Assembly (NCBI GenBank): GCA_003819715.1
Contig: RPQN01000020.1
Coordinates: 1-46,335 of the forward strand
Length of the DNA: 46,335 nt
From: Ignavibacteriota bacterium
GTDB taxonomy: Bacteria > Bacteroidota > Ignavibacteria > UBA10030
Direction: 5' to 3'
The translations under genes were made by a program, and so were the position numbers. This document shows, piece after piece, positions 17,834-27,700 of the stretch. Under the pieces are notes generated by a model that saw nothing but the letters and a program-made list of their open reading frames with translations, was not told the DNA's origin and searched no databases. Numbering within the stretch: position 1 is the first letter of the stretch; each line of letters opens with the position of its first letter.

Positions 17834-19042
17834 TCATGCCGGCCGTTTCAGCGCTTCTTTCAGGCATGCTCCGAGAATTTGAATGCCCCGTTCGATTTTG
17901 TGCTCAGGGGTATGAGAATATGCTAACCGGATATGACTGTTGTCCTTCCCTTCCGGATCGAATGTCTTGCCAATGACAAACACGGCACCTTTTTCAATAC
18001 TGGCCTTGAGCACCGCCGTTATGTCAATGTTCGGAGGCAATTTCAGCCAGATATAAAATCCGCCTTTCGGCTCCAGCCAGGTAATTTCCTCCGGGAAAAA
18101 AGTCCGGATGGCAGCAGCCATGGTGTCTTTACGCCGCTTGTAGACCTCGCGCATTTTAATTATATAGAGCTCCATCTTGCCGGTTCGCAGGAATTCATTT
18201 GCCAGGACCTGAGTAAAATTCGGCGAACAGGCATCCATGGACTGTTTGCAGAGTTCCGCTTTTTGATAAATCTCCTGAGGAACCAGCATCCATCCCAATC
18301 GGAATCCAGGACCGAGAATTTTGGAAAACGTTCCGGTATAGCAGATATCCAGTTCATGTTCATACAGTGTCTTCATCGGGACAACCCGTTTCCGGGCTTC
18401 CTCATCGAAATAGAGTTCGCCGTACGCGTCGTCTTCGACGAGCATGAGATCATGCTCTTGAAGAACCGGCACCAGCTCCTTTTTCCGTTGCTCGGTGTAG
18501 AGCGTCCCGGCCGGATTATGAAAGTTGGGCGTCAGATATATAAATTTAGGCGGCCGGGATTTCGATTGGTCCAGAAAACTTTTTAATAACGGAACGTTTA
18601 TGCCGTCACGGTCCAGATCAATGCCATGAAGAATTGCCTGATAGGACTTGAATGCTGAAATCCCCCCGATAAAACAGGGGTTCTCCGTGACGACCAAATC
18701 CCCCGGGTCAATAAATACTTTTCCGAGAATATTGATCGCCTGCAAAGAGCCGGTGGTAATCATCAACCGGTTTGTTTCAACCGGCATGCCCTTCTTTTTA
18801 AGATACTCCTTCAGGGATTCGAGCAGCGGAGGATAACCCGGTGTCGGACCGTATTGAAATGCCGTTTGCTTGATATCGAACGGAAGGTGGTTATAGATCT
18901 CATCAATTTCTTCAACGGGAAACAGTTCATTGCCGGGCATACCGCCGGCAAATGAAATAATATCCGGCCGGGTTGCGATACTCATTAAATCCCTGATCTC
19001 GGAAGTTCTCAGCGACGAAACACTTTTGGAATATTTTATCAT
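17834..19042 (-). CDS. PLP-dependent aminotransferase, class I/II (LysN/2-aminoadipate type)
   Basis: This 402-residue fold-type I aminotransferase starts with the family-like SEIRDLMSIATRPDIISFAGG. It has YGPTPGYPPLLE, TPNFHNPAGT, DDAYGELYF and the PLP-lysine motif TFSKILGPGFRLGW. It most resembles the broad-specificity 2-aminoadipate/aromatic aminotransferases; no helix-turn-helix domain is attached, so it is not a MocR regulator. It lies upstream-to-downstream with an ACT-domain protein and phenylacetate-CoA ligase, an arrangement that suggests transamination of aromatic or branched amino acids to 2-oxo acids. The exact substrate cannot be read from the sequence. Confidence 0.88.
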   Translation of the reverse strand: MIKYSKSVSSLRTSEIRDLMSIATRPDIISFAGGMPGNELFPVEEIDEIYNHLPFDIKQTAFQYGPTPGYPPLLESLKEYLKKKGMPVETNRLMITTGSLQAINILGKVFIDPGDLVVTENPCFIGGISAFKSYQAILHGIDLDRDGINVPLLKSFLDQSKSRPPKFIYLTPNFHNPAGTLYTEQRKKELVPVLQEHDLMLVEDDAYGELYFDEEARKRVVPMKTLYEHELDICYTGTFSKILGPGFRLGWMLVPQEIYQKAELCKQSMDACSPNFTQVLANEFLRTGKMELYIIKMREVYKRRKDTMAAAIRTFFPEEITWLEPKGGFYIWLKLPPNIDITAVLKASIEKGAVFVIGKTFDPEGKDNSHIRLAYSHTPEHKIERGIQILGACLKEALKRPA

Positions 19043-19067
19043 AATGGATTTTGGATTGGCACCATTC

Positions 19068-19493
19068 TTACACTTCGTAAATGTCGCTCGATTTCAGCAA
19101 TTCCAATTTATGTTTTTGAAGGATTTCGACCGTTTGCTGGATGGCATCGGTGCGAAGAATAACCGTCGCCCGATTGTTCAGAGCAAACGCATACATATAT
19201 TCTACGCTCACGCCTTCCGAAGAGAGAATCTGCAATGTTCGATGCAATCCTCCGGGCTCATCCGGTACGACGAGTCCGACGACTTCCGTGATATGAACGG
19301 CTACACCCCTGGAATTCAATATTTGCTGCGCTGCATCCGGCTTGTTCACAATCATACGAAGCACGCCGAAATCGGATGTGTCGGCAATACTGAAGGCAGA
19401 AATATTGATTTGTGCCGAAGCCAGGGCTTCGGTCACTTCTGTCAGCCGGCCCGACTTATTTTCGAGAAATACTGAAAGTTGTTTTATGATCAT
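19068..19493 (-). CDS. Tandem ACT-domain protein
   Basis: The 141-residue protein consists of two ACT-type modules, about residues 1-68 and 70-140, each beginning with the small-ligand loop pattern. The first starts KQLSVFLENKSGRLTEV and the second VPDEPGGLHRTLQIL. Such stand-alone double-ACT proteins are often encoded beside phenylacetate-CoA ligases and probably sense an amino acid or a CoA ligase substrate. The gene starts 6 bases after the PaaK stop, so it is in the same operon. No enzyme domain is present. Confidence 0.85.
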   Translation of the reverse strand: MIIKQLSVFLENKSGRLTEVTEALASAQINISAFSIADTSDFGVLRMIVNKPDAAQQILNSRGVAVHITEVVGLVVPDEPGGLHRTLQILSSEGVSVEYMYAFALNNRATVILRTDAIQQTVEILQKHKLELLKSSDIYEV

Positions 19494-19499
19494 GGCACC

Positions 19500-20801
19500 C
19501 TACTTTAATTTACGGTTATCGATGACCCGTTTGGCTTTTCCTTCGCTGCGTTCTATCGTTTTTGGTTCTACCAATTTTACCGTCGCGCTGATGCCCAGGG
19601 TCGATTCTATGTTGTGCTGGATTTTCTTTTTCAGGTCTTCCAATTTTTTAATCTCGTCAGAAAAGAATTGTCCCTCCACCTCCACCCAGACTTCGAGTAT
19701 ATCGAGATTATTCACGCGGTCGACCATAAGCAAATAATGCGGTTTGGTTTCGCTCATCTCGAGCAGGACCGTTTCGATTTGAGATGGGAAGACATTGACG
19801 CCCCTGATAATCAGCATACCATCAGAACGGCCGAGGCATTTTTTCATACGAACAATCGTACGGCCGCAGTCGCATTTTTCACGATTCAGGACGGTGAGAT
19901 CCCTCGTCCGGTACCGGAGCAGCGGAAGGGCTTCCTTGGTCACGCATGTAAATACCAATTCCCCGATTTGACCGTCCGGAAGCAATTCAAGGGTGTGGGG
20001 ATCGACGACTTCAGGAATAAAATGATCTTCAAAAATATGCAATCCGTTCTGGCATGAGCATTCAGAGGCCACGCCTGGTCCAATCACCTCGCTTAATCCG
20101 TAAATATCTATCGCCTTAATCTTTAATTTGTTTTCAATTTCACGGCGCATTTCTTCCGTCCATGGTTCTGCACCGAACACCCCCGCTTTGAGCTTCAGTG
20201 ATTCACTTGAAATGCCGGCATCGATCATTGCCTCCGCTAAATAGAGAGCGTAGGAAGGAGTACAGGCCAGGATGGTGGACCCGAGATCCTGCATGAGTTG
20301 TAATTGACGCTGCGTATTCCCCCCGGAAACAGGAATGACGGTTGCACCGATCTTCTCCGCGCCATAATGAATACCCAGACCGCCTGTGAACAAACCGTAG
20401 CCGTACGCAATGTGCAGGACGTCGTTCTTGCCGCCCCCGGCGGCGCTCAGCGTGCGGGCGACCACTTCCGACCAGATTTCAAGATCTTTCCGTGTATACC
20501 CCACCACCGTCGGCTTTCCGGTTGTGCCGCTGGACGCATGAACGCGGACAACCTCGGAAGACGGCACCGCAAACAACCCAAACGGATAATTGTCACGCAA
20601 ATCCTGCTTTGTGGTAAACGGAAGTTTTTTCAGTTGATCGATTTTCTTGACGTCGCCAGGCTCAATACCGCTTTGCTGAAATTTTTGGCGATAAAAAGGC
20701 ACATTATAATAAAGCTTTTCCACCATCGCGGACAACCGTTCACCCTGCAGTTTCACAAGCCGTTCCCGGTCCATGCATTCAATATATTCATTCCATATCA
20801 T
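19500..20801 (-). CDS. paaK: Phenylacetate-CoA ligase
   Basis: PaaK activates phenylacetate or a related arylacetate with ATP and CoA. The start is set at the ATG at 20801 ([13 protein letters not shown], 433 residues, family-typical); the frame runs to a TTG at 20843 that gives a non-homologous leader. Seen motifs are [11 protein letters not shown], the AMP-binding loop [32 protein letters not shown] and the C-terminal subdomain [11 protein letters not shown]. The aminotransferase and ACT protein follow directly. Together they fit anaerobic aromatic amino-acid use, in which indolepyruvate ferredoxin oxidoreductase would be expected elsewhere in the genome. Confidence 0.93.
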   Translation of the reverse strand: MIWNEYIECMDRERLVKLQGERLSAMVEKLYYNVPFYRQKFQQSGIEPGDVKKIDQLKKLPFTTKQDLRDNYPFGLFAVPSSEVVRVHASSGTTGKPTVVGYTRKDLEIWSEVVARTLSAAGGGKNDVLHIAYGYGLFTGGLGIHYGAEKIGATVIPVSGGNTQRQLQLMQDLGSTILACTPSYALYLAEAMIDAGISSESLKLKAGVFGAEPWTEEMRREIENKLKIKAIDIYGLSEVIGPGVASECSCQNGLHIFEDHFIPEVVDPHTLELLPDGQIGELVFTCVTKEALPLLRYRTRDLTVLNREKCDCGRTIVRMKKCLGRSDGMLIIRGVNVFPSQIETVLLEMSETKPHYLLMVDRVNNLDILEVWVEVEGQFFSDEIKKLEDLKKKIQHNIESTLGISATVKLVEPKTIERSEGKAKRVIDNRKLK

Positions 20802-20927
20802 GTCTGATTCTTTTCTGTTGTGTATGTTACGGGGGTGACACAATTAAAGACTTTTTTTCATAAGAATAAACCATTATGTGGGAACGAAAGATTGGAACTC
20901 TTTCCTGCTGAATCTCAGTAGATTTTT

Positions 20928-23327
20928 TTGCACCTTGATGGTGCAGTGCAACAGAGAGAACGAATAAAATCAGAGAGAGTACGGCTCAGAGCCGCTCTTC
21001 GCGGTGCGGTCCAGGGTGTCGGGTTTCGGCCTTTCGTCTATCGATTAGCGTCAGCGATGAACCTGCCGGGCTGGGTATCAAACTCCGCACAAGGTCTCTT
21101 TGTTGAAGTCGATGGTGAGAAAGAACTCCTCGATCAATTTCTCCTCCGCTTACAGAGAGAAATTCCGCCGCGGGCATTTATTCAAAGTCTTGAGTTTTCA
21201 TTTCTCGATCCCGCCGGATTTACCTCTTTCGAAATCCGTCAAAGCGATTCCGGCGGGATAAAAGCGGCGATCGTTCTTCCCGATAGTTCCACATGCCCCG
21301 ACTGTCTGAAGGATATTTTCGATCCTTCAAACCGGCGCTACCGTTACCCTTTTACCAACTGTACAAACTGCGGGCCCCGCTTTTCCATTCTGGAATCGTT
21401 GCCGTACGATCGGCCGAATACCTCCATGAAGAAATTTTCGATGTGCCCGGAATGCAGCCGCGAATATCAGGATCCGCTCGACCGGAGGTTTCATGCCCAG
21501 CCCAATGCATGCCCGGTGTGCGGACCGAGGTTAGAGTTCTGGGATGCAAAAGGAAATGTCGCCGCCGAGGGGAACGACGCACTGGTTCAGGCGGAGGAAA
21601 TGATCCGGGCCGGAATGATTGTTGCCGTCAAAGGGCTCGGCGGATTTCATCTGATGGTTGATGCCGGGAATGATGCCGCAGTCCTGCGCCTGCGTAAGCG
21701 AAAACACCGGGAAGAAAAACCGCTTGCGCTTATGTTCCCATCACTTGAAGCAGTCGTACGGGAATGCGAGGTGAATCAATTTGAGGAACGGCTCCTGCTC
21801 TCTCCGGAATCCCCCATCATTCTCTTCAGGAGATTATCCGGAAGCAACCGGCAGACCGTTATTGCCGAATCGATAGCGCCCTCAAATCCCTATCTTGGTA
21901 TCATGCTGCCGTACACACCGCTCCACCACCTGCTCATGCAGGATCTTGCATTTCCGGTTGCTGCAACCAGCGGCAATCTGTCGGAAGAACCGATTTGTAT
22001 CGACGAACATGAAGCGCTCCATCGCCTTGAGGGAATCGCCGACGCGTTCCTTATCCACAACCGGCCCATTGTTCGACACGTGGACGATTCTCTCGTGCGC
22101 GTCATGATGAATCGCGAGCTGGTTCTTCGGCGGGCGCGTGGATACGCGCCATTGCCCATCTCCGTAGAGAACCCGCACACATCATCTCTCCTGGCGGTCG
22201 GGGCGCATCTTAAAAACTCCGTTGCGCTGGCATCGAACGAAAATATTTTTATCAGTCAGCATATTGGCGATCTGGAAACGAAAGAATCCCTGGACGCATT
22301 TCACCGCGTCGTTGCAGATTTTGAAACGATGTACCAAACCACACCCGGGACCATAGTGTGCGATCTGCATCCCGAATATCTCTCATCGAAATTTGCAAGA
22401 ACTTCCGGCATTCCATGCATAGAAGTACAGCATCATTACGCACACATCGCGTCCTGCATGGCGGAGAACCAGCTGCACGGCACACTCCTCGGTGTCGCAT
22501 GGGATGGAACGGGATACGGGCTCGACGGAAATGTCTGGGGAGGAGAATTTTTATTAACAACGGAGACCTCGTTTGAACGCGTCGCCACCCTGCGCTCATT
22601 CCTCCTGCCCGGTGGTGAAAAAGCCATTCAAGAGCCGCGGCGAATCGCTCTCGGTATTTTATATGAGATGCTGGGAGATGAAGTTTTTCATCATCCCGGC
22701 CTCATTTCCCGGGAGGCGTTCACCCCCGGAGAACTTGACATCATAAAACAAATGATTATGAAACACGTTCATACACCGGTCACGACCAGCGCAGGCAGGC
22801 TCTTCGATGCTGTAGCGTCGATTATTGGATTAAGACAGATTGTGAATTTTGAAGGTCAGGCAGCGATGGAATTGGAGTTTTTAACAACGGAATTATCGTC
22901 AAGCGAGAGTTATGCGTTTGCAATTCAAGACCCCTTCAATCCGGACAACCGCAAAAATCAACTCGGCCCGCTTATCATCGACTGGTCTCCAATGATTCAT
23001 TGCATTTTGGACGACGTTCGCAGCCGTATGGGGATCGGCCGCATCTCCGTTAAATTCCATAACACTCTTTCGGAAATAATAGTGGCAGTGGCAAAGAGGA
23101 TGAATAAATCTCGTGTGGCACTTTCCGGCGGCTGTTTTCAGAATAAATACCTTACGGAACATACCATCATCCGGCTGAGAGAAGAAGGTTTTCATCCGTA
23201 CTGGCATCAGCGGGTTCCGCCCAATGACGGAGGAATCGCACTGGGACAGGCGTATGCCGCTCTCCGTTTGAATTCGGATAATCTCCGGGCAAAGAGAAAC
23301 CGCTTGATTGTTGATTCAGGAATTTGA
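20928..23327 (+). CDS. hypF: Carbamoyltransferase HypF
   Basis: HypF makes the thiocarbamate on HypE that becomes the CN- ligands of the [NiFe] centre. Domains in order are acylphosphatase (AALRGAVQGVGFRPFVYRLA near residue 22), two zinc-finger modules (CPDC...CTNC and CPEC...CPVC), a YrdC-like domain with PLALMFPS, and a Kae1-like carbamoyltransferase domain with HHYAHIASCMAE, WDGTGYG and SGGCFQN. No ATG lies near the start: TTG at 20928 or GTG at 20946 are the candidates, neither with a clear ribosome site, so the start is uncertain. Length (about 795) is normal. It opens the hypF-C-D-kinase-hypE run. Confidence 0.95.
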   Translation: MHLDGAVQQRERIKSERVRLRAALRGAVQGVGFRPFVYRLASAMNLPGWVSNSAQGLFVEVDGEKELLDQFLLRLQREIPPRAFIQSLEFSFLDPAGFTSFEIRQSDSGGIKAAIVLPDSSTCPDCLKDIFDPSNRRYRYPFTNCTNCGPRFSILESLPYDRPNTSMKKFSMCPECSREYQDPLDRRFHAQPNACPVCGPRLEFWDAKGNVAAEGNDALVQAEEMIRAGMIVAVKGLGGFHLMVDAGNDAAVLRLRKRKHREEKPLALMFPSLEAVVRECEVNQFEERLLLSPESPIILFRRLSGSNRQTVIAESIAPSNPYLGIMLPYTPLHHLLMQDLAFPVAATSGNLSEEPICIDEHEALHRLEGIADAFLIHNRPIVRHVDDSLVRVMMNRELVLRRARGYAPLPISVENPHTSSLLAVGAHLKNSVALASNENIFISQHIGDLETKESLDAFHRVVADFETMYQTTPGTIVCDLHPEYLSSKFARTSGIPCIEVQHHYAHIASCMAENQLHGTLLGVAWDGTGYGLDGNVWGGEFLLTTETSFERVATLRSFLLPGGEKAIQEPRRIALGILYEMLGDEVFHHPGLISREAFTPGELDIIKQMIMKHVHTPVTTSAGRLFDAVASIIGLRQIVNFEGQAAMELEFLTTELSSSESYAFAIQDPFNPDNRKNQLGPLIIDWSPMIHCILDDVRSRMGIGRISVKFHNTLSEIIVAVAKRMNKSRVALSGGCFQNKYLTEHTIIRLREEGFHPYWHQRVPPNDGGIALGQAYAALRLNSDNLRAKRNRLIVDSGI

Positions 23328-23353
23328 TAATTAAATAAGTAAAGGAAAATATT

Positions 23354-23590
23354 ATGTGTCTCGCCATTCCTGGTAAAATTTTAGAAATCGATTCCGGCGC
23401 CTCGCCCCTTATGGGGAAAGTCAGTTTCGGGGGCGTCAAGAAGGACGTGTGTCTTGAACTCGTTCCGGATGCAAAAATCGGCAATTACGTCATCGTTCAT
23501 GTCGGATTTGCACTCAGTATTATGGATGAAGCAGAAGCGCAGGAAACGTTGAAGTTGATTGATCAAATGGATTTGCCAGGAAATGAGTAG
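23354..23590 (+). CDS. hypC: Hydrogenase assembly chaperone HypC
   Basis: This 78-residue protein begins MCLAIPGKI, with the essential Cys2 that binds the hydrogenase precursor and HypD, followed by [21 protein letters not shown] and [10 protein letters not shown], all typical of HypC/HupF. It carries the Fe(CN)2CO unit together with HypD and delivers it to the large subunit. A strong AAAGGAAAA ribosome site precedes the ATG, 26 bases after hypF. Confidence 0.95.
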   Translation: MCLAIPGKILEIDSGASPLMGKVSFGGVKKDVCLELVPDAKIGNYVIVHVGFALSIMDEAEAQETLKLIDQMDLPGNE

Positions 23591-23625
23591 GGCCTTTCGC
23601 ACAAAGAACGCAGGTCGAGATACCC

Positions 23626-24717
23626 ATGAAGTATATAGATGAATATCGTGACGGAGATTCAGCAGAAAAACTGGTGAACGAAATCCGTCAAGCAGTAAAA
23701 CGCGATTGGACGATCATGGAAATCTGCGGCGGGCAGACACATACCATCGTCAAGTCCGGGATTGATGAGCTGCTCCCTTCCCGCCTGACCCTGGTCCATG
23801 GACCCGGATGCCCGGTCTGTGTCACACCGCTCGAACTGATCGATAAAGCGGTTGAAATTGCAATGCGGCCGGACGTCCTCTTCACATCGTTCGGCGATAT
23901 GCTCCGTGTCCCCGGTTCTGAAAAAGACCTCTTGACCGTCAAAGCGGCGGGCGGCAACATCCGCATTGTCTATTCTCCTCTTGACGCATTGAAACTTGCC
24001 CAGCAGCATCCTGATCAGAACATTGTGTTCTTCGCCGTCGGATTCGAAACGACCGCTCCCGCCAACGCACTGGCAGTCTGGCAGGCGAAGCAGCTCGGCG
24101 TTAAGAATTTTTCCATCCTGTGTTCCCATGTCCTTGTGCCGCCGGCCATGGAGGCAATTCTTTCCTCGCCGATGAATCGCGTCCAGGGATTTCTTGCAGC
24201 CGGGCATGTGTGCACGGTGATGGGATTCGAGGAATATATTCCGCTGGCATCGAAGTATCACGTGCCCATGACCGTTACCGGTTTTGAACCGGTGGATATC
24301 CTTCAAGGGATTTTGATGACCGTGAGACAGCTTCAGGACGGACAAGCGACTGTGCAGAACCAGTACGCTCGAGTAGTCCGGCGGGAGGGCAATCGTTCGG
24401 CTCAAGAATTGATAAAAAAAGTTTTTATGGTCACAGACCGATCATGGCGGGGGATCGGGACAATTCCCATGAGCGGGTACCGGCTGCGAGATGAGTTTGG
24501 CGCGTTTGATGCGGAGAAATTGTTTGATGTGACCGCCATTCAGACACAAGAATCGCCGCTCTGTATTGCCGGGCAGGTCATGCAGGGATTTAAAAAACCG
24601 CACGATTGTCAGGCGTTTGGAATTCAATGCACCCCGGAACACCCGCTCGGCGCACCGATGGTATCATCCGAAGGGGCGTGTGCAGCCTATTACCATTTTG
24701 GAAAAATCCGTCATTGA
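23626..24717 (+). CDS. hypD: Hydrogenase maturation factor HypD
   Basis: HypD is the [4Fe-4S] scaffold on which the Fe(CN)2CO group is assembled. The 363 residues include the hallmark CGGQTHT near residue 33, [11 protein letters not shown] near 65, [20 protein letters not shown] and the C-terminal cysteine region [14 protein letters not shown]. Length is standard. It ends 65 bases before the start chosen for the large kinase. A long open frame of the kinase runs backwards into hypD, but I regard that overlap as non-coding. Confidence 0.96.
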   Translation: MKYIDEYRDGDSAEKLVNEIRQAVKRDWTIMEICGGQTHTIVKSGIDELLPSRLTLVHGPGCPVCVTPLELIDKAVEIAMRPDVLFTSFGDMLRVPGSEKDLLTVKAAGGNIRIVYSPLDALKLAQQHPDQNIVFFAVGFETTAPANALAVWQAKQLGVKNFSILCSHVLVPPAMEAILSSPMNRVQGFLAAGHVCTVMGFEEYIPLASKYHVPMTVTGFEPVDILQGILMTVRQLQDGQATVQNQYARVVRREGNRSAQELIKKVFMVTDRSWRGIGTIPMSGYRLRDEFGAFDAEKLFDVTAIQTQESPLCIAGQVMQGFKKPHDCQAFGIQCTPEHPLGAPMVSSEGACAAYYHFGKIRH

Positions 24718-24781
24718 GGTTGTTTGTAAGAAATCGCACAATCAGAAATCGCTGTTTCGTTGGTTAAAGGAATATGAACAG

Positions 24782-27700
24782 ATGAACGATCGACCGTCCA
24801 AACGAATCACGCCCTGGTTCCTTATTATCGTCTTTTTTCTTTTGGTGATCGGCATTCTTTCCATTGGATTCTTCTTTTATCAAGGACAACAACGCCACAT
24901 TGAAACCGAGGCGAAGAACAATCTTACCGCTATTGCTGATTTAAAAGTTGATCAGATTGTCCAGTGGCGGACGGTGCAGATGAGCAATGCAGAACTCATT
25001 TACGACGATATCCTCTTTGTCAAGCAGGCGGCATCGTATTTAAATGCTCCTGCCGATGGAAACCGGAAACAGGAACTGCTCGATGCACTGCGTTCATACC
25101 AATACCACTTTCAATATGAATCGGCCTTGCTGATCAATGCAAAGGGCGAGGTCCGTCTTGCACTCTCGGTGCATGGGGACACCGTGGAAACAAACGTCCA
25201 TGCACTCGTCAAGGAAGCGTTCCTTCTTCATAAACCGATATTTTCGGATCTCCACTTTACGGATTTTTCCTCTTCAGTCCACATGGATTTAGTGATTCCG
25301 CTCCTCGTGGTTCATCGCCCCGACACCACCGTCATCGGAGCGCTGTTGTTCCGGATCGATCCCAATCGTCATTTATTTCCCGTTCTCCGGAGATGGCCCG
25401 CTCCGAGCCGCAGTTCTGAAACACTGCTGTTGAAGCATGATGGGAGTGATATTCTTTATTTGAACGATCTGCGGCACCGACAGAACACCACAGCGAGATT
25501 CCGCCTCCCTGTTGCCAACGAGGAGCTTCCCGCATCAATGGCGGTGCGCGGGAAGGAAGGAATTGTCGAGGGGAAAGACTATCGCGGCGTCCGTGTCCTG
25601 GCCGCAATAAGAAAAATTCCCGACACGCCATGGTTTATGATCGCAAAAGTTGACCGGGGAGAAATCCTGGCCTCTCTTCAGCTGCAGGCATGGGCGATGG
25701 GATTGATCACCTTTCTATTCATTCTTTCCTCCGGCAGTATCATCGGTTTCTGGTGGCGGCATCAACAAACGCGTTTTTATCGTGAGAAGTACGAAGACCA
25801 GCTGGAACGTCAAATGCTCGTGAAGCATTTTGAATATCTCATTAAATATGCAAACGACATCATTTTATTAATCGATATGGATGGGAGAATTGTTGAAGCG
25901 AACGACCAGGCATGCAGGACATACGAATACACGCACGAGGAACTGCACAAGCTCAATATCCAGGATATCCGGACACCGGAAGGACACCATAAAATTGAGA
26001 AGCAGATGAAGCAGCAGCGTGAATCAGGAAGTGGTCTGGTCTATGAAGCGGAACATCGAAAAAAAGGAGGAGTGAAGTTCCCCGTAGAAATTAGTTCGCA
26101 ATTTATCAGGATAGACAATGCCAAATACCTGCAATGCATTATCCGGGATATCACCGAGCGGAAACGTGCAGAGAAAACTCTTCGCGAGAACGAGGCAAAG
26201 CTTCAGGAAGCTCAACGTATTGCCGGCATGGGACATTATGTTCTTGATATCTCCACCGGACTGTGGACGAGTTCAAAGATGCTGGATGAAATTTTTGGAA
26301 TCACGAAGAACACAGTGAGAAACATCGAATGCTGGGAAAGCATAATTCATCCGGAGGATCGCAATGAGATGTCCCGCTATTTGAACGACGATGTGATACG
26401 GAGAAGGAATCCGTTCAATCGTGAATACAGAATTGTTCGAGTGAACGATGGTGCTGTACGCTGGCTCCATGGTCTGGGGAATTTGGAATTTGGGACAGAG
26501 GGACAGCCGTTGAAGATGTTCGGTATCATCCAGGACGTGACGGAAAAAAAACGCGCGGAGGATACGTTACGGGAAAATGAAGATCGTTTCCGCAGGATCT
26601 TTGAGGAAGGTCCTTTGGGAATGATCACGTCCGGTCCGGACTTTAAATTTATGAAAGCCAATACGGCGTTTTGCAGAATGACGGGGTATGAGGAACATGA
26701 ATTAACATCCCTCACCTTCAAAGATATCACACACCCGGAAGACCTCGTCAAGGACATCGAACCGATACAGAAGCTTTTTACCGGAGAACTCTCCATCTAT
26801 CGTGTGGTCAAACGCTACATACGAAAAGACAAAGCAGTGGTTTGGGGAACCTCGACCATTTCAGTGGTTCGCGATAAACATAAACGATTTCTCTATTTTA
26901 TCGCAATGATCGAAGATATTACCGAGCATAAACGCGCTGAGGAGGCGCTGCGGGAATCTGAAGAACATTTCCGGTCGCTGGCGGAACGTTCTCCGAATAT
27001 GATCTTCATCAATTGCATGGGCCGGGTCGTGTTTGCCAATAAGCGATGTGAAGAAATAATGGGATACACGAAAGAAGAATTTTATACCCGGGATTTCGAT
27101 ATTTTCAATCTCACGGTTCCGGAATACCGGGATGCGCTCCGGGAAAATTTTCGAAGACATCAATCCGGGGAGGAAGTGCCCCCTCTGGATTATGCACTCG
27201 TCACCAGGGGCGGAAAAAGAATAGAGACCATTCTCTCAACAAAACTGATTGATTACAAGAACGAAAAAGCAATTCTGGGCATTATCACCGATATCACGGA
27301 TCGAAAACAAACTGAAGAAATCCTCCGGGAAAGCGAAGAACGTTACCGGCGATTATTTGAATTATCGCCTGATACCATTTTTATACAAAGCGAAGGCAAT
27401 ATCGTTTTTATTAACGACGCAGGGGTGCGGCTGTTCGGCGCGACGTGCAAAGAAGACCTCATCGGGCGGCGGATCATCGACCTCATGCATCCGGATTATC
27501 GCAAGATCGTGGCCGAACGAATGGACCAGCTCAACAATCTTCGCCAGCCTGTTCCCATGATCGAAGAAAAATATTTGCGCATGGACGGCACTCCCGTGGA
27601 TGTTGAAGTGATCGCAAATTCATATCTGTTCGAAGGAAAACCGGCTGCACAGGTTGTGGTCCGGGACATCACCGAACGCAAACGCGCTGAAGAGGCGTTG

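Noticed and set aside
20893-20912. Possible sigma-54 site upstream of hypF (TTGGAAC...TGC)
   Set aside because: The distance between the GG and GC elements is one base too long, and the bases in between fit poorly.
23659-24405. 248-codon minus-strand frame
   Set aside because: Antisense shadow of hypD with no family features.
24566-24781. N-terminal extension of the large kinase frame overlapping the end of hypD
   Set aside because: The 72 codons lie in another frame of hypD, carry no kinase-like sequence, and the ATG at 24782 is followed at once by a normal cytosolic start and membrane helix.
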